The notes under the pieces: model-generated | Databases searched by the model: none | Seen by the model: the letters and a program-made list of their open reading frames with translations, nothing else | Told to the model about the DNA's origin: nothing | Part shown: positions 41,021 to 53,504 of the stretch, piece by piece | How the letters are laid out: every line of letters begins with the position of its first letter | Position numbering within the stretch: position 1 is the stretch's first letter | From: Euglena gracilis | Taxonomy: Eukaryota; Euglenida; Euglenophyceae; Euglenales | Assembly: GCA_039621445.1 (NCBI GenBank) | Contig: CP154955.1 | Coordinates: 55,371,341-55,435,340, forward strand | Direction: 5' to 3' | Length of the DNA stretch: 64,000 nucleotides | Translations under genes and position numbers: made by a program

Positions 41021-44000
41021 GTGTCTCCAAGTCGTTTTGGGGGGCAAGTCCGTTGTGTTTTCAAATCATTTTGGGGGGGCAAATCCCTTGTGTTGCGCAA
41101 GTGTTCGGGGGCCCCAAAATCACCAAAATCCCTTATCTCAGTAGTGATTTTGGGGTGTATTTTAGCATAAGTAATCAAGTATTAATGTTTTTAGTTTTGT
41201 TTTCTTTGCATTTGAAGGCCTAAAACATCAAAAAAAAAATTCGAAATTTTTGTGGTCCGAGTCGTTTTGGGGGGCAAATCCCTGTGGTTACAAATCGTTT
41301 GGGGGGGGTAATCCCTTGTGTTGTTTCAACAGATCGAGGGTCCCCAAAATAATAAAATCCCTTGTGTCTCCAAGTCGTTTTGGGTGGCAAATCCCTTGTG
41401 TTTTGAAATTGTTTTGGGGGCAAATCCCTTGTGTTGTCCAATTGATCGAGGGCTCGAAAATAATAAAATCCCTTGTGTCTCCAAGTCGTTTTGGGGGGGG
41501 CAAATCCCTTGTGTTGTTCAACCGATCGAGGGCCCCAAAATAATAAAATCCCTTGTGTCTCCAAGTCGTTTTGGGTGGCAAATCCCTTGTGTTTTGAAAT
41601 TGTTTTGGGGGCAAATCCCTTGTGTTGTCCAATTGATCGAGGGGCCGTAAAATAAAATCCCTTGTGTCTCCAAGTCGTTTTGGGGGGGGCAAATCCCTTG
41701 TGTTGTTCAACCGATCGAGCGCCCCAAAATAATAAAATCCCTTGTGTCTCCAAGTCGTTTTGGGGCGCAAGTCCCTTGTGTTTCCAAGTCGTTTTGGGGG
41801 GCAAATCCCTTGTGTTTCCAAGTCGTTTTGGGGGGCAAATCCCTTGTGTTGCCAAGTCGTTTTTTGGGGGGCAAATCCCTTGTGTTGCTCAATTGATCGA
41901 GGGCCCCAAAATAATAAAATCCCTTGTGTCTCCAAGTCGTTTTGGGGGGCAAATCCCTTGTGGTTCCAAATCGTTTTGGGGGTAAATCCGTTGTGTTGTT
42001 CAATTGATCGAGGGCCCATAAATAACAAAATCCCTTGTGTCTCCAAGTCGTTTTGGGGGGCAAGTCCGTTGTGTTTTCAAATCATTTTGGGGGGGCAAAT
42101 CCCTTGTGTTGCTCAACTGTTCAAGGGCCCCAAAATCACCAAATCCCTTATGTCACGTAGTGATTTTGGGGTGTATTTTAGCATCAGTAATCAATATTAA
42201 TTTTTCTTAGTTTTGTTTTCTTTGCATTTGAAGGCCTAAAACATCAAAAAAAAAAATCGAAATTTTTTGTGTCTTCGAGTCGTTTTGGGGGGCAAATCCC
42301 TTGTGGTTCCAAATCGTTTTGGGGGTAAATCCCTTGTGTTGTTCAACCGATCGAGGGCCCCAAAATAATAAAATCCCTTGTGTCTCCAAGTCGTTTTGGG
42401 TGGCAAATCCCTTGTGTTTTGAAATTGTTTTGGGGGCAAATCCCTTGTGTTGTCCAATTGATCGAGGGCCCGAAAATAATAAAATCCCTTGTGTCTCCAA
42501 GTCGTTTTGGGGGGGGCAAATCCCTTGTGTTGTTCAACCGATCGAGGGCCCCAAAATAATAAAATCCCTTGTGTCTCCAAGTCGTTTTGGGGCGCAAGTC
42601 CCTTGTGTTTCCAAGTCGTTTTGGGGGGCAAATCCCTTGTGTTTCCAAGTCGTTTTGGGGGGCAAATCCCTTGTGTTGCCAAGTCGTTTTTTGGGGGGCA
42701 AATCCCTTGTGTTGCTCAATTGATCGAGGGCCCCAAAATAATAAAATCCCTTGTGTCTCCAAGTCGTTTTGGGGGGCAAATCCCTTGTGGTTCCAAATCG
42801 TTTTGGGGGTAAATCCGTTGTGTTGTTCAATTGATCGAGGGCCCATAAATAACAAAATCCCTTGTGTCTCCAAGTCGTTTTGGGGGGCAAGTCCGTTGTG
42901 TTTTCAAATCATTTTGGGGGGGCAAATCCCTTGTGTTGCCCAACTGTTCAAGGGCCCCAAAATCACCAAATCCCTTATGTCACGTAGTGATTTTGGGGTG
43001 TATTTTAGCATCAGTAATCAATATTAATTTTTCTTAGTTTTGTTTTCTTTGCATTTGAAGGCCTAAAACATCAAAAAAAAAATCGAAATTTTTTGTGTCT
43101 TCGAGTCGTTTTGGGGGGCAAATCCCTTGTGGTTCCAAATCGTTTTGGGGGTAAATCCCTTGTGTTGTTCAACCGATCGAGGGCCCCAAAATAATAAAAT
43201 CCCTTGTGTCTCCAAGTCGTTTTGGGTGGCAAATCCCTTGTGTTTTGAAATTGTTTTGGGGGCAAATCCCTTGTGTTGTCCAATTGATCGAGGGCTCGAA
43301 AATAATAAAATCCCTTGTGTCTCCAAGTCGTTTTGGGGGGGGCAAATCCCTTGTGTTGTTCAACCGATCGAGGGCCCCAAAATAATAAAATCCCTTGTGT
43401 CTCCAAGTCGTTTTGGGGCGCAAGTCCCTTGTGTTTCCAAGTCGTTTTGGGGGGCAAATCCCTTGTGTTTCCAAGTCGTTTTGGGGGGCAAATCCCTTGT
43501 GTTGCCAAGTCGTTTTTTGGGGGGCAAATCCCTTGTGTTGCTCAATTGATCGAGGGCCCCAAAATAATAAAATCCCTTGTGTCTCCAAGTCGTTTTGGGG
43601 GGCAAATCCCTTGTGGTTCCAAATCGTTTTGGGGGTAAATCCGTTGTGTTGTTCAATTGATCGAGGGCCCATAAATAACAAAATCCCTTGTGTCTCCAAG
43701 TCGTTTTGGGGGGCAAGTCCGTTGTGTTTTCAAATCATTTTGGGGGGGCAAATCCCTTGTGTTGCCCAACTGTTCAAGGGCCCCAAAATCACCAAATCCC
43801 TTATGTCACGTAGTGATTTTGGGGTGTATTTTAGCATCAGTAATCAATATTAATTTTTCTTAGTTTTGTTTTCTTTGCATTTGAAGGCCTAAAACATCAA
43901 AAAAAAAATCGAAATTTTTTGTGTCTTCGAGTCGTTTTGGGGGGCAAATCCCTTGTGGTTCCAAATCGTTTTGGGGGTAAATCCCTTGTGTTGTTCAATT

Positions 44001-47000
44001 GATCGAGGGCCCCAAAATAATAAAATCCCTTGTGTCTCCAAGTCGTTTTGGGTGGCAAATCCCTTGTGTTTTGAAATTGTTTTGGGGGCAAATCCCTTGT
44101 GTTGTCCAATTGATCGAGGGCCCGAAAAATAATAAAATCCCTTGTGTCTCCAAGTCGTTTTGGGGGGCAAATCGCTTGTGTTTCCAAGTCGTTTTGGGGG
44201 GGCAAATCCCTTGTGTTGTTCAACCGATCGAGCGCCCCAAAATAATAAAATCCCTTGTGTCTCCAAGTCGTTTTGGGGCGCAAGTCCCTTGTGTTTCCAA
44301 GTCGTTTTGGGGGGCAAATCCCTTGTGTTTCCAAGTCGTTTTGGGGGGCAAATCCCTTGTGTTGCCAAGTCGTTTTTTGGGGGCAAAGCCCTTGTGTTGT
44401 TCAATTGATCGAGGGCCCCAAAATAATAAAATCCCTTGTGTCTCCAAGTCGTTTTGGGGGGCAAATCCCTTGTGGTTCCAAATCGTTTTGGGGGTAAATC
44501 CGTTGTGTTGTTCAATTGATCGAGGGCCCATAAATAACAAAATCCCTTGTGTCTCCAAGTCGTTTTGGGGGGCAAGTCCGTTGTGTTTTCAAATCATTTT
44601 GGGGGGCAAATCCCTTGTGTTGCTCAACTGTTCAAGGGCCCCAAAATCACCAAATCCCTTATGTCACGTAGTGATTTTGGGGTGTATTTTAGCATCAGTA
44701 ATCAATATTAATTTTTCTTAGTTTTGTTTTCTTTGCATTTGAAGGCCTAAAACATCAAAAAAAAATCGAAATTTTTTGTGTCTCCGAGTCGTTTTGGGGG
44801 GCAAATCCCTTGTGGTTCCAAATCGTTTTGGGGGGAAATCCCTTGTGTTGTTCAACCGATCGAGGGCCCCAAAATAATAAAATCCCTTGTGTCTCCAAGT
44901 CGTTTTGGGTGGCAAATCCCTTGTGTTTTGAAATTGTTTTGGGGGCAAATCCCTTGTGTTGTCCAATTGATCGAGGGCCCGAAAATAATAAAATCCCTTG
45001 TGTCTCCAAGTCGTTTTGGGGGGGGCAAATCCCTTGTGTTGTTCAACCGATCGAGCGCCCCAAAATAATAAAATCCCTTGTGTCTCCAAGTCGTTTTGGG
45101 GCGCAAGTCCCTTGTGTTTCCAAGTCGTTTTGGGGGGCAAATCCCTTGTGTTTCCAAGTCGTTTTGGGGGGCAAATCCCTTGTGTTGCCAAGTCGTTTTT
45201 TGGGGGGCAAATCCCTTGTGTTTCTCAATTGATCGAGGGATCCAAAATAATAAAATCCCTTGTGTCTCCAAGTCGTTTTGGGGGGCAAATCCCTTGGGGT
45301 TCACGATCGGTTTGGGGGTAGTTTCGTTGTGTTGTTCAATTGATCGAGGGCCCATAAATAACAAAATCCCTTGTGTCTCCAAGTCGTTTTGGGGGGCAAG
45401 TCCGTTGTGTTTTCAAATCATTTTGGGGGGGCAAATCCCTTGTGTTGCTCAACTGGTCAAGGGCCCACAAATCACCAAATCCCTTATGTCACGTAGTGAT
45501 TTTGGGGTGTATTTTAGCATCAGTAATCAATATTAATTTTTCTTAGTTTTGTTTTCTTTGCATTTGAAGGCCTAAAACATCAAAAAAAAAATCGAAATTT
45601 TTTGTGTCTCCGAGTCGTTTTGGGGGGCAAATCCCTTGTGGTTCCAAATCGTTTTGGGGGTAAATCCCTTGTGTTGTTCAACCGATCGAGGGCCCCAAAA
45701 TAATAAAATCCCTTGTGTCTCCAAGTCGTTTTGGGTGGCAAATCCCTTGTGTTTTGAAATTGTTTTGGGGGCAAATCCCTTGTGTTGTCCAATTGATCGA
45801 GGGCCCGAAAATAATAAAATCCCTTGTGTCTCCAAGTCGTTTTGGGGGGGGCAAATCCCTTGTGTTGTTCAACCGATCGAGCGCCCCAAAATAATAAAAT
45901 CCCTTGTGTCTCCAAGTCGTTTTGGGGCGCAAGTCCCTTGTGTTTCCAAGTCGTTTTGGGGGGCAAATCCCTTGTGTTTCCAAGTCGTTTTGGGGGGCAA
46001 ATCCCTTGTGTTGCCAAGTCGTTTTTTGGGGGGCAAATCCCTTGTGTTGCTCAATTGATCGAGGGCCCCAAAATAATAAAATCCCTTGTGTCTCCAAGTC
46101 GTTTTGGGGGGCAAATCCCTTGTGGTTCCAAATCGTTTTGGGGGTAAATCCGTTGTGTTGTTCAATTGATCGAGGGCCCATAAATAACAAAATCCCTTGT
46201 GTCTCCAAGTCGTTTTGGGGGGCAAGTCCGTTGTGTTTTCAAATCATTTTGGGGGGGCAAATCCCTTGTGTTGCTCAACTGTTCAAGGGCCCCAAAATCA
46301 CCAAATCCCTTATGTCACGTAGTGATTTTGGGGTGTATTTTAGCATCAGTAATCAATATTAATTTTTCTTAGTTTTGTTTTCTTTGCATTTGAAGGCCTA
46401 AAACATCAAAAAAAAAATCGAAATTTTTTGTGTCTCCGAGTCGTTTTGGGGGGCAAATCCCTTGTGGTTCCAAATCGTTTTGGGGGTAAATCCCTTGTGT
46501 TGTTCAACCGATCGAGGGCCCCAAAATAATAAAATCCCTTGTGTCTCCAAGTCGTTTTGGGTGGCAAATCCCTTGTGTTTTGAAATTGTTTTGGGGGCAA
46601 ATCCCTTGTGTTGTCCAATTGATCGAGGGCCCGAAAATAATAAAATCCCTTGTGTCTCCAAGTCGTTTTGGGGGGGGGGGGCAAATCCCTTGTGTTGTTC
46701 AACCGATCGAGCGCCCCAAAATAATAAAATCCCTTGTGTCTCCAAGTCGTTTTGGGGAGCAAGTCCCTTGTGTTTCCAAGTCGTGTTGGGTGCAAATCCC
46801 TTGTGTTTCCAATTCGATTTGGGGGCCAATTCCCCGTGTTTCTAAGTGTTTTTGGGGGGGAAAATCCCTTGTGTTGCTCAATTGATCGAGGGCCCCAAAA
46901 TAATAAAATCCCTTGTGTCTCCAAGTCGTTTTGGGGGGCAAATCCCTTGTGGTTCCAAATCGTTTTGGGGGTAAATCCGTTGTGTTGTTCAATTGATCGA

Positions 47001-50000
47001 GGGCCCATAAATAACAAAATCCCTTGTGTCTCCAAGTCGTTTTGGGGGGCAAGTCCGTTGTGTTTTCAAATCATTTTGGGGGGGCAAATCCCTTGTGTTG
47101 CTCAACTGTTCAAGGGCCCCAAAATCACCAAATCCCTTATGTCACGTAGTGATTTTGGGGTGTATTTTAGCATCAGTAATCAATATTAATTTTTCTTAGT
47201 TTTGTTTTCTTTGCATTTGAAGGCCTAAAACATCAAAAAAAAAATCGAATTTTTTGTGTCTCCGAGTCGTTTTGGGGGGCAAATCCCTTGTGGTTCCAAA
47301 TCGTTTTGGGGGTAAATCCCTTGTGTTGTTCAACCGATCGAGGGCCCCAAAATAATAAAATCCCTTGTGTCTCCAAGTCGTTTTGGGTGGCAAATCCCTT
47401 GTGTTTTGAAATTGTTTTGGGGGCAAATCCCTTGTGTTGTCCAATTGATCGAGGGCCCGAAAATAATAAAATCCCTTGTGTCTCCAAGTCGTTTTGGGGG
47501 GGGCAAATCCCTTGTGTTGTTCAACCGATCGAGCGCCCCAAAATAATAAAATCCCTTGTGTCTCCAAGTCGTTTTGGGGCGCAAGTCCCTTGTGTTTCCA
47601 AGTCGTTTTGGGGGGCAAATCCCTTGTGTTTCCAAGTCGTTTTGGGGGGCAAATCCCTTGTGTTGCCAAGTCGTTTTTTGGGGGGCAAATCCCTTGTGTT
47701 GCTCAATTGATCGAGGGCCCCAAAATAATAAAATCCCTTGTGTCTCCAAGTCGTTTTGGGGGGCAAATCCCTTGTGGTTCCAAATCGTTTTGGGGGGAAA
47801 TCCGTTGTGTTGTTCAATTGATCGAGGGCCCATAAATAACAAAATCCCTTGTGTCTCCAAGTCGTTTTGGGGGGCAAGTCCGTTGTGTTTTCAAATCATT
47901 TTGGGGGGGCAAATCCCTTGTGTTGCTCAACTGTTCAAGGGCCCCAAAATCACCAAATCCCTTATGTCACGTAGTGATTTTGGGGTGTATTTTAGCATCA
48001 GTAATCAATATTAATTTTTCTTAGTTTTGTTTCTTTGCATTTGAAGGCCTAAAACATCAAAAAAAAAATCGAAATTTTTTGTGTCTCCGAGTCGTTTTGG
48101 GGGGCAAATCCCTTGTGGTTCCAAATCGTTTTGGGGGTAAATCCCTTGTGTTGTTCAACCGATCGAGGGCCCCAAAATAATAAAATCCCTTGTGTCTCCA
48201 AGTCGTTTTGGGTGGCAAATCCCTTGTGTTTTGAAATTGTTTTGGGGGGCAAATCCCTTGTGTTGTCCAATTGATCGAGGGCCCGAAAATAATAAAATCC
48301 CTTGTGTCTCCAAGTCGTTTTGGGGGGGGGGGGGCAAATCCCTTGTGTTGTTCAACCGATCGAGCGCCCCAAAATAATAAAATCCCTTGTGTCTCCAAGT
48401 CGTTTTGGGGCCAAAGTCCTTTGTGTTTTCCAAGTCGAAATTTTTTGTTTTTGAAGGCAAATCAAAAAAAAAATCCTTGTGTTTCCTCCGAGCGTTTTGG
48501 GGGGCAAATCCCTTGTGTTGCCAAGTCGTTTTTTGGGGGGCAAATCCCTTGTGTTGCTCAATTGATCGAGGGCCCCAAAATAATAAAATCCCTTGTGTCT
48601 CCAAGTCGTTTTGGGGGGCAAATCCCTTGTGGTTCCAAATCGTTTTGGGGGTAAATCCGTTGTGTTGTTCAATTGATCGAGGGCCCATAAATAACAAAAT
48701 CCCTTGTGTCTCCAAGTCGTTTTGGGGGGCAAGTCCGTTGTGTTTTCAAATCATTTTGGGGGGGCAAATCCCTTGTGTTGCTCAACTGTTCAAGGGCCCC
48801 AAAATCACCAAATCCCTTATGTCACGTAGTGATTTTGGGGTGTATTTTAGCATCAGTAATCAATATTAATTTTTCTTAGTTTTGTTTTCTTTGCATTTGA
48901 AGGCCTAAAACATCAAAAAAAAAATCGAAATTTTTTGTGTCTCCGAGTCGTTTTGGGGGGCAAATCCCTTGTGGTTCCAAATCGTTTTGGGGGTAAATCC
49001 CTTGTGTTGTTCAACCGATCGAGGGCCCCAAAATAATAAAATCCCTTGTGTCTCCAAGTCGTTTTGGGTGGCAAATCCCTTGTGTTTTGAAATTGTTTTG
49101 GGGGCAAATCCCTTGTGTTGTCCAATTGATCGAGGGCCCGAAAATAATAAAATCCCTTGTGTCTCCAAGTCGTTTTGGGGGGGGGGGCAAATCCCTTGTG
49201 TTGTTCAACCGATCGAGCGCCCCAAAATAATAAAATCCCTTGTGTCTCCAAGTCGTTTTGGGGCGCAAGTCCCTTGTGTTTCCAAGTCGTTTTGAAGGGC
49301 AAATCCCTTGTGTTTCCAAGTCGTTTTGGGGGGCAAATCCCTTGTGTTGCCAAGTCGTTTTGGGGGGCAAATCCCTTGTGTTGCTCAATTGATCGAGGGC
49401 CCCAAAATAATAAAATCCCTTGTGTCTCCAAGTCGTTTTGGGGGGCAAATCCCTTGTGGTTCCAAATCGTTTTGGGGGTAAATCCGTTGTGTTGTTCAAT
49501 TGATCGAGGGCCCATAAATAACAAAATCCCTTGTGTCTCCAAGTCGTTTTGGGGGGCAAGTCCGTTGTGTTTTCAAATCATTTTGGGGGGGCAAATCCCT
49601 TGTGTTGCTCAACTGTTCAAGGGCCCCAAAATCACCAAATCCCTTATGTCACGTAGTGATTTTGGGGTGTATTTTAGCATCAGTAATCAATATTAATTTT
49701 TCTTAGTTTTGTTTTCTTTGCATTTGAAGGCCTAAAACATCAAAAAAAAATCGAAATTTTTTGTGTCTCCGAGTCGTTTTGGGGGGCAAATCCCTTGTGG
49801 TTCCAAATCGTTTTGGGGGTAAATCCCTTGTGTTGTTCAACCGATCGAGGGCCCCAAAATAATAAAATCCCTTGTGTCTCCAAGTCGTTTTGGGGTGGCA
49901 AATCCCTTGTGTTTTGAAATTGTTTTGGGGGCAAATCCCTTGTGTTGTCCAATTGATCGAGGGCCCGAAAATAATAAAATCCCTTGTGTCTCCAAGTCGT

Positions 50001-52414
50001 TTTGGGGGGGCAAATCCCTTGTGTTGTTCAACCGATCGAGCGCCCCAAAATAATAAAATCCCTTGTGTCTCCAAGTCGTTTTGGGGCGCAAGTCCCTTGT
50101 GTTTCCAAGTCGTTTTGAAGGGCAAATCCCTTGTGTTTCCAAGTCGTTTTGGGGGGCAAATCCCTTGTGTTGCCAAGTCGTTTTTTGGGGGGCAAATCCC
50201 TTGTGTTGCTCAATTGATCGAGGGCCCCAAAATAATAAAATCCCTTGTGTCTCCAAGTCGTTTTGGGGGGCAAATCCCTTGTGGTTCCAAATCGTTTTGG
50301 GGGTAAATCCGTTGTGTTGTTCAATTGATCGAGGGCCCATAAATAACAAAATCCCTTGTGTCTCCAAGTCGTTTTGGGGGGCAAGTCCGTTGTGTTTTCA
50401 AATCATTTTGGGGGGGCAAATCCCTTGTGTTGCTCAACTGTTCAAGGGCCCCAAAATCACCAAATCCCTTATGTCACGTAGTGATTTTGGGGTGTATTTT
50501 AGCATCAGTAATCAATATTAATTTTTCTTAGTTTTGTTTTCTTTGCATTTGAAGGCCTAAAACATCAAAAAAAAAATCGAATTTTTTGTGTCTCCGAGTC
50601 GTTTTGGGGGGCAAATCCCTTGTGGTTCCAAATCGTTTTGGGGGTAAATCCCTTGTGTTGTTCAACCGATCGAGGGCCCCAAAATAATAAAATCCCTTGT
50701 GTCTCCAAGTCGTTTTGGGTGGCAAATCCCTTGTGTTTTGAAATTGTTTTGGGGGCAAATCCCTTGTGTTGTCCAATTGATCGAGGGCCCGAAAATAATA
50801 AAATCCCTTGTGTCTCCAAGTCGTTTTGGGGGGGCAAATCCCTTGTGTTGTTCAACCGATCGAGCGCCCCAAAATAATAAAATCCCTTGTGTCTCCAAGT
50901 CGTTTTGGGGCGCAAGTCCCTTGTGTTTCCAAGTCGTTTTGGGGGGCAAATCCCTTGTGTTTCCAAGTCGTTTTGGGGGGCAAATCCCTTGTGTTGCCAA
51001 GTCGTTTTGGGGGGGCAAATCCCTTGTGTTGCTCAATTGATCGAGGGCCCCAAAATAATAAAATCCCTTGTGTCTCCAAGTCGTTTTGGGGGGCAAATCC
51101 CTTGTGGTTCCAAATCGTTTTGGGGGTAAATCCGTTGTGTTGTTCAATTGATCGAGGGCCCATAAATAACAAAATCCCTTGTGTCTCCAAGTCGTTTTGG
51201 GTGGCAAATCCCTTGTGTTTTCAACCGTCGAGCGGCCCCAAAATCACCAAATCCCTTATGTCACGTAGTGATTTTGGGGTGTATTTTAGCATCAGTAATC
51301 AATATTAATTTTTCTTAGTTTTGTTTTCTTTGCATTTGAAGGCCTAAAACATCAAAAAAAAAATCGAAATTTTTTGTGTCTCCGAGTCGTTTTGGGGGGC
51401 AAATCCCTTGTGGTTCCAAATCGTTTTGGGGGTAAATCCCTTGTGTTGTTCAACCGATCGAGGGCCCCAAAATAATAAAATCCCTTGTGTCTCCAAGTCG
51501 TTTTGGGTGGCAAATCCCTTGTGTTTTGAAATTGTTTTGGGGGCAAATCCCTTGTGTTGTCCAATTGATCGAGGGCCCGAAAATAATAAAATCCCTTGTG
51601 TCTCCAAGTCGTTTTGGGGGGGGGGGGCAAATCCCTTGTGTTGTTCAACCGATCGAGCGCCCCAAAATAATAAAATCCCTTGTGTCTCCAAGTCGTTTTG
51701 GGGCGCAAGTCCCTTGTGTTTCCAAGTCGTTTTGAAGGGCAAATCCCTTGTGTTTCCAAGTCGTTTTGGGGGGCAAATCCCTTGTGTTGCCAAGTCGTTT
51801 TTTGGGGGGCAAATCCCTTGTGTTGCTCAATTGATCGAGGGCCCCAAAATAATAAAATCCCTTGTGTCTCCAAGTCGTTTTGGGGGGCAAATCCCTTGTG
51901 GTTCCACATCGTTTTGGGGGTAAATCCGTTGTGTTGTTCAATTGATCGAGGGCCCATAAATAACAAAATCCCTTGTGTCTCCAAGTCGTTTTGGGGGGCA
52001 AGTCCGTTGTGTTTTCAAATCATTTTGGGGGGGCAAATCCCTTGTGTTGCTCAACTGTTCAAGGGCCCCAAAATCACCAAATCCCTTATGTCACGTAGTG
52101 ATTTTGGGGTGTATTTTAGCATCAGTAATCAATATTAATTTTTCTTAGTTTTGTTTTCTTTGCATTTGAAGGCCTAAAACATCAAAAAAAAAATCGAAAT
52201 TTTTTTGATAGGGGGGGCGAGGTCCTGGGGTGGGCCGACCCTAGGGTCGACCCTAGGGTCGGCCCACGACCCTAGGATGGGCGACCCTAGGGTCGGCCCA
52301 CTGCGACCCTAGTGACCTTAGCGACTTTAGCGACTTTAGCGACCCTAGGGTCGTATTGGGCCGACCCCAGGGTCGGCCCACTACCCCCCCCCCCCCAGGC
52401 CAGATCTACCCCCC

Positions 52415-53000
52415 ATCTGGCTGAGTTCTGTGGGCACCAAGCGAAAGGTGTTGGCGAGACCTTTCGTTTGATATGCAATTTACCTCCCCCCCCCTTGTCG
52501 TTGACACGGCGTGTCGTTGACACACCCCCCGTGTCAACGACACTTTTCTGGAACACTACCTATTGAATCACAGTGACATTGACATGGCGTGTCGTTGACA
52601 CACCCCCCGTGTCAACGGCACTCTCCTGGAACATTGGCGTGTCAACGACAAGGGGGGGGGGAGGTACAACCTGAGCTGTGGGATTTGACAAATTACGATG
52701 TCAAATTTTGGAATACACGATCGCTGAAAATAAGCGCTGCATGTATTATGGCCAAATCCTGTGGCCATCTGTCGAATCGCCCGGCGCCCCTGCTAAATCT
52801 GTTAGTGTCGGTCGATTTTTGTATAAAAAGAGCTTTCGATTAATGGGTAACATGCCTTCATAAGCATGAAATCTGCCATTTTTGACCGGCGGCCCATTTG
52901 GGCCAAAATTGCCCAAAACTGCCCCAAACATGGGTATTTTGGGCGAAATTGGCCGTGATTCCCTAGCCGCCGGTTCGGGCATGAAACCGGAGCCCCCTAG
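52415..53000 (+). mobile_element. Family C copy 2, middle part
   Basis: Resumes at ATCTGGCTGAGTTCTGTGGG, matching 30905-31255, with the MITE at 52483-52664 inserted. It ends at the hAT-like TSD CCCCCTAG. A short altered stretch at 52775-52825 carries TGTTAGTGTCGGTCGATTTT, a piece of the 1.2-kb array unit. Confidence 0.8.
52483..52664. mobile_element. C-tipped MITE, TTGTCGTTGACACG type, TA duplication
   Basis: TIR CCTCCCCCCCCCTTGTCG mirrored by CGACAAGGGGGGGGGGAGG, extending into GTTGACACG. TA on both sides (52481-52482, 52665-52666). The uninterrupted host sequence is at about 30955-30980. The core holds several GTGTCGTTGACAC dyads. Confidence 0.8.
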
Positions 53001-53504
53001 GGCGCAAGGCGGTAGACTGGGGGGGGGTAGTGGGTAGTCGGCCGACTAGTCGGCCGACTACCCAATTGGTCCACCGACTAGTCCTAGTCGGTAGCTAGTC
53101 GGCGAGACAGGGGGGGGGGTAGTGGGTAGTCGGCCAACTAGTCGGCCGACCACCCACTCTAATGTACTAACGGGTCAAAACCGCCGACTTTTAAGCCCCC
53201 CCCCATGAACAAAATCCAATGCAAACTAGTCGGTGGCTAGTCGGCGGTCATAAAAATGGTCTGTGGCGGGCCCAAATCACCCGGAAATGGTCCGGATGGG
53301 TCCAAATAAGTGTCTTACGCCTAAATAAACACCCCCTGATGGAAATCTTTGGTCAGTGGGGGGTCGGTGTGCCCTTGATGGGGGTCCGGAGGGGTAAAAA
53401 ACCAATGATGAAACAGGGATTACATTAAAGTCCTTTAGAAATGCAATCTGCAATCTGCGTTTTGCATCACGAGAGGCAGAAAACTCCCCCCTCCACCCCA
53501 ATCC

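Larger units (their letters stand above)
36120..52200. repeat. Higher-order satellite array (34-bp and 44-bp monomers, ~827-bp HOR)
   Basis: Two monomer types alternate: 34 bp with TGTCTCCAAGTCGTTTTGGG, and 44 bp with TTCAACCGATCGAGGGCCCC plus AAAATAATAAA. All start ATCCCTTGTG. About twenty monomers and one ~120-bp AT-rich linker (TTAGCATCAGTAATCAATAT, GCATTTGAAGGCCTAAAACA) form a unit of 825-830 bp. Linkers recur near 37310, 38138, 38965, 39980, 41207, 42226, 43052, 43878, 44737, 45560, 46386, 47213, 48038, 48893, 49720, 50548, 51328 and 52160. Open frames on both strands reflect the repeat. Confidence 0.95.
35858..52414. mobile_element. 16.5-kb TIR element carrying a satellite array, 9-bp TSD
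   Basis: ATCTGGCTG is duplicated at 35849-35857 and 52415-52423; the uninterrupted host has a single copy near 30905. The terminal inverted repeats share ACCTGGCCTGG/ATCTGGCCTGG, then G runs, GTAGTGGGCCGACCCTAGGG, GGTCGGCCCAATACGACCCT and TAAAGTCG words. Dyads GGGCCGACCCTAGGGTCGGC occur at both ends (35888-36050, 52233-52385). Everything between is satellite. No transposase frame. The 9-bp TSD and long TIR resemble Mutator-type elements, but the class is not proven. Confidence 0.75.

Noticed and set aside
39949-41178. 409-codon minus-strand frame with Lys and Pro runs
   Set aside because: It crosses the two homopolymer-damaged stretches of the satellite; composition, not coding.
36120-52200. 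CRISPR-like array
   Set aside because: Repeats are contiguous monomers without unique spacers, in a eukaryotic context with no cas genes.
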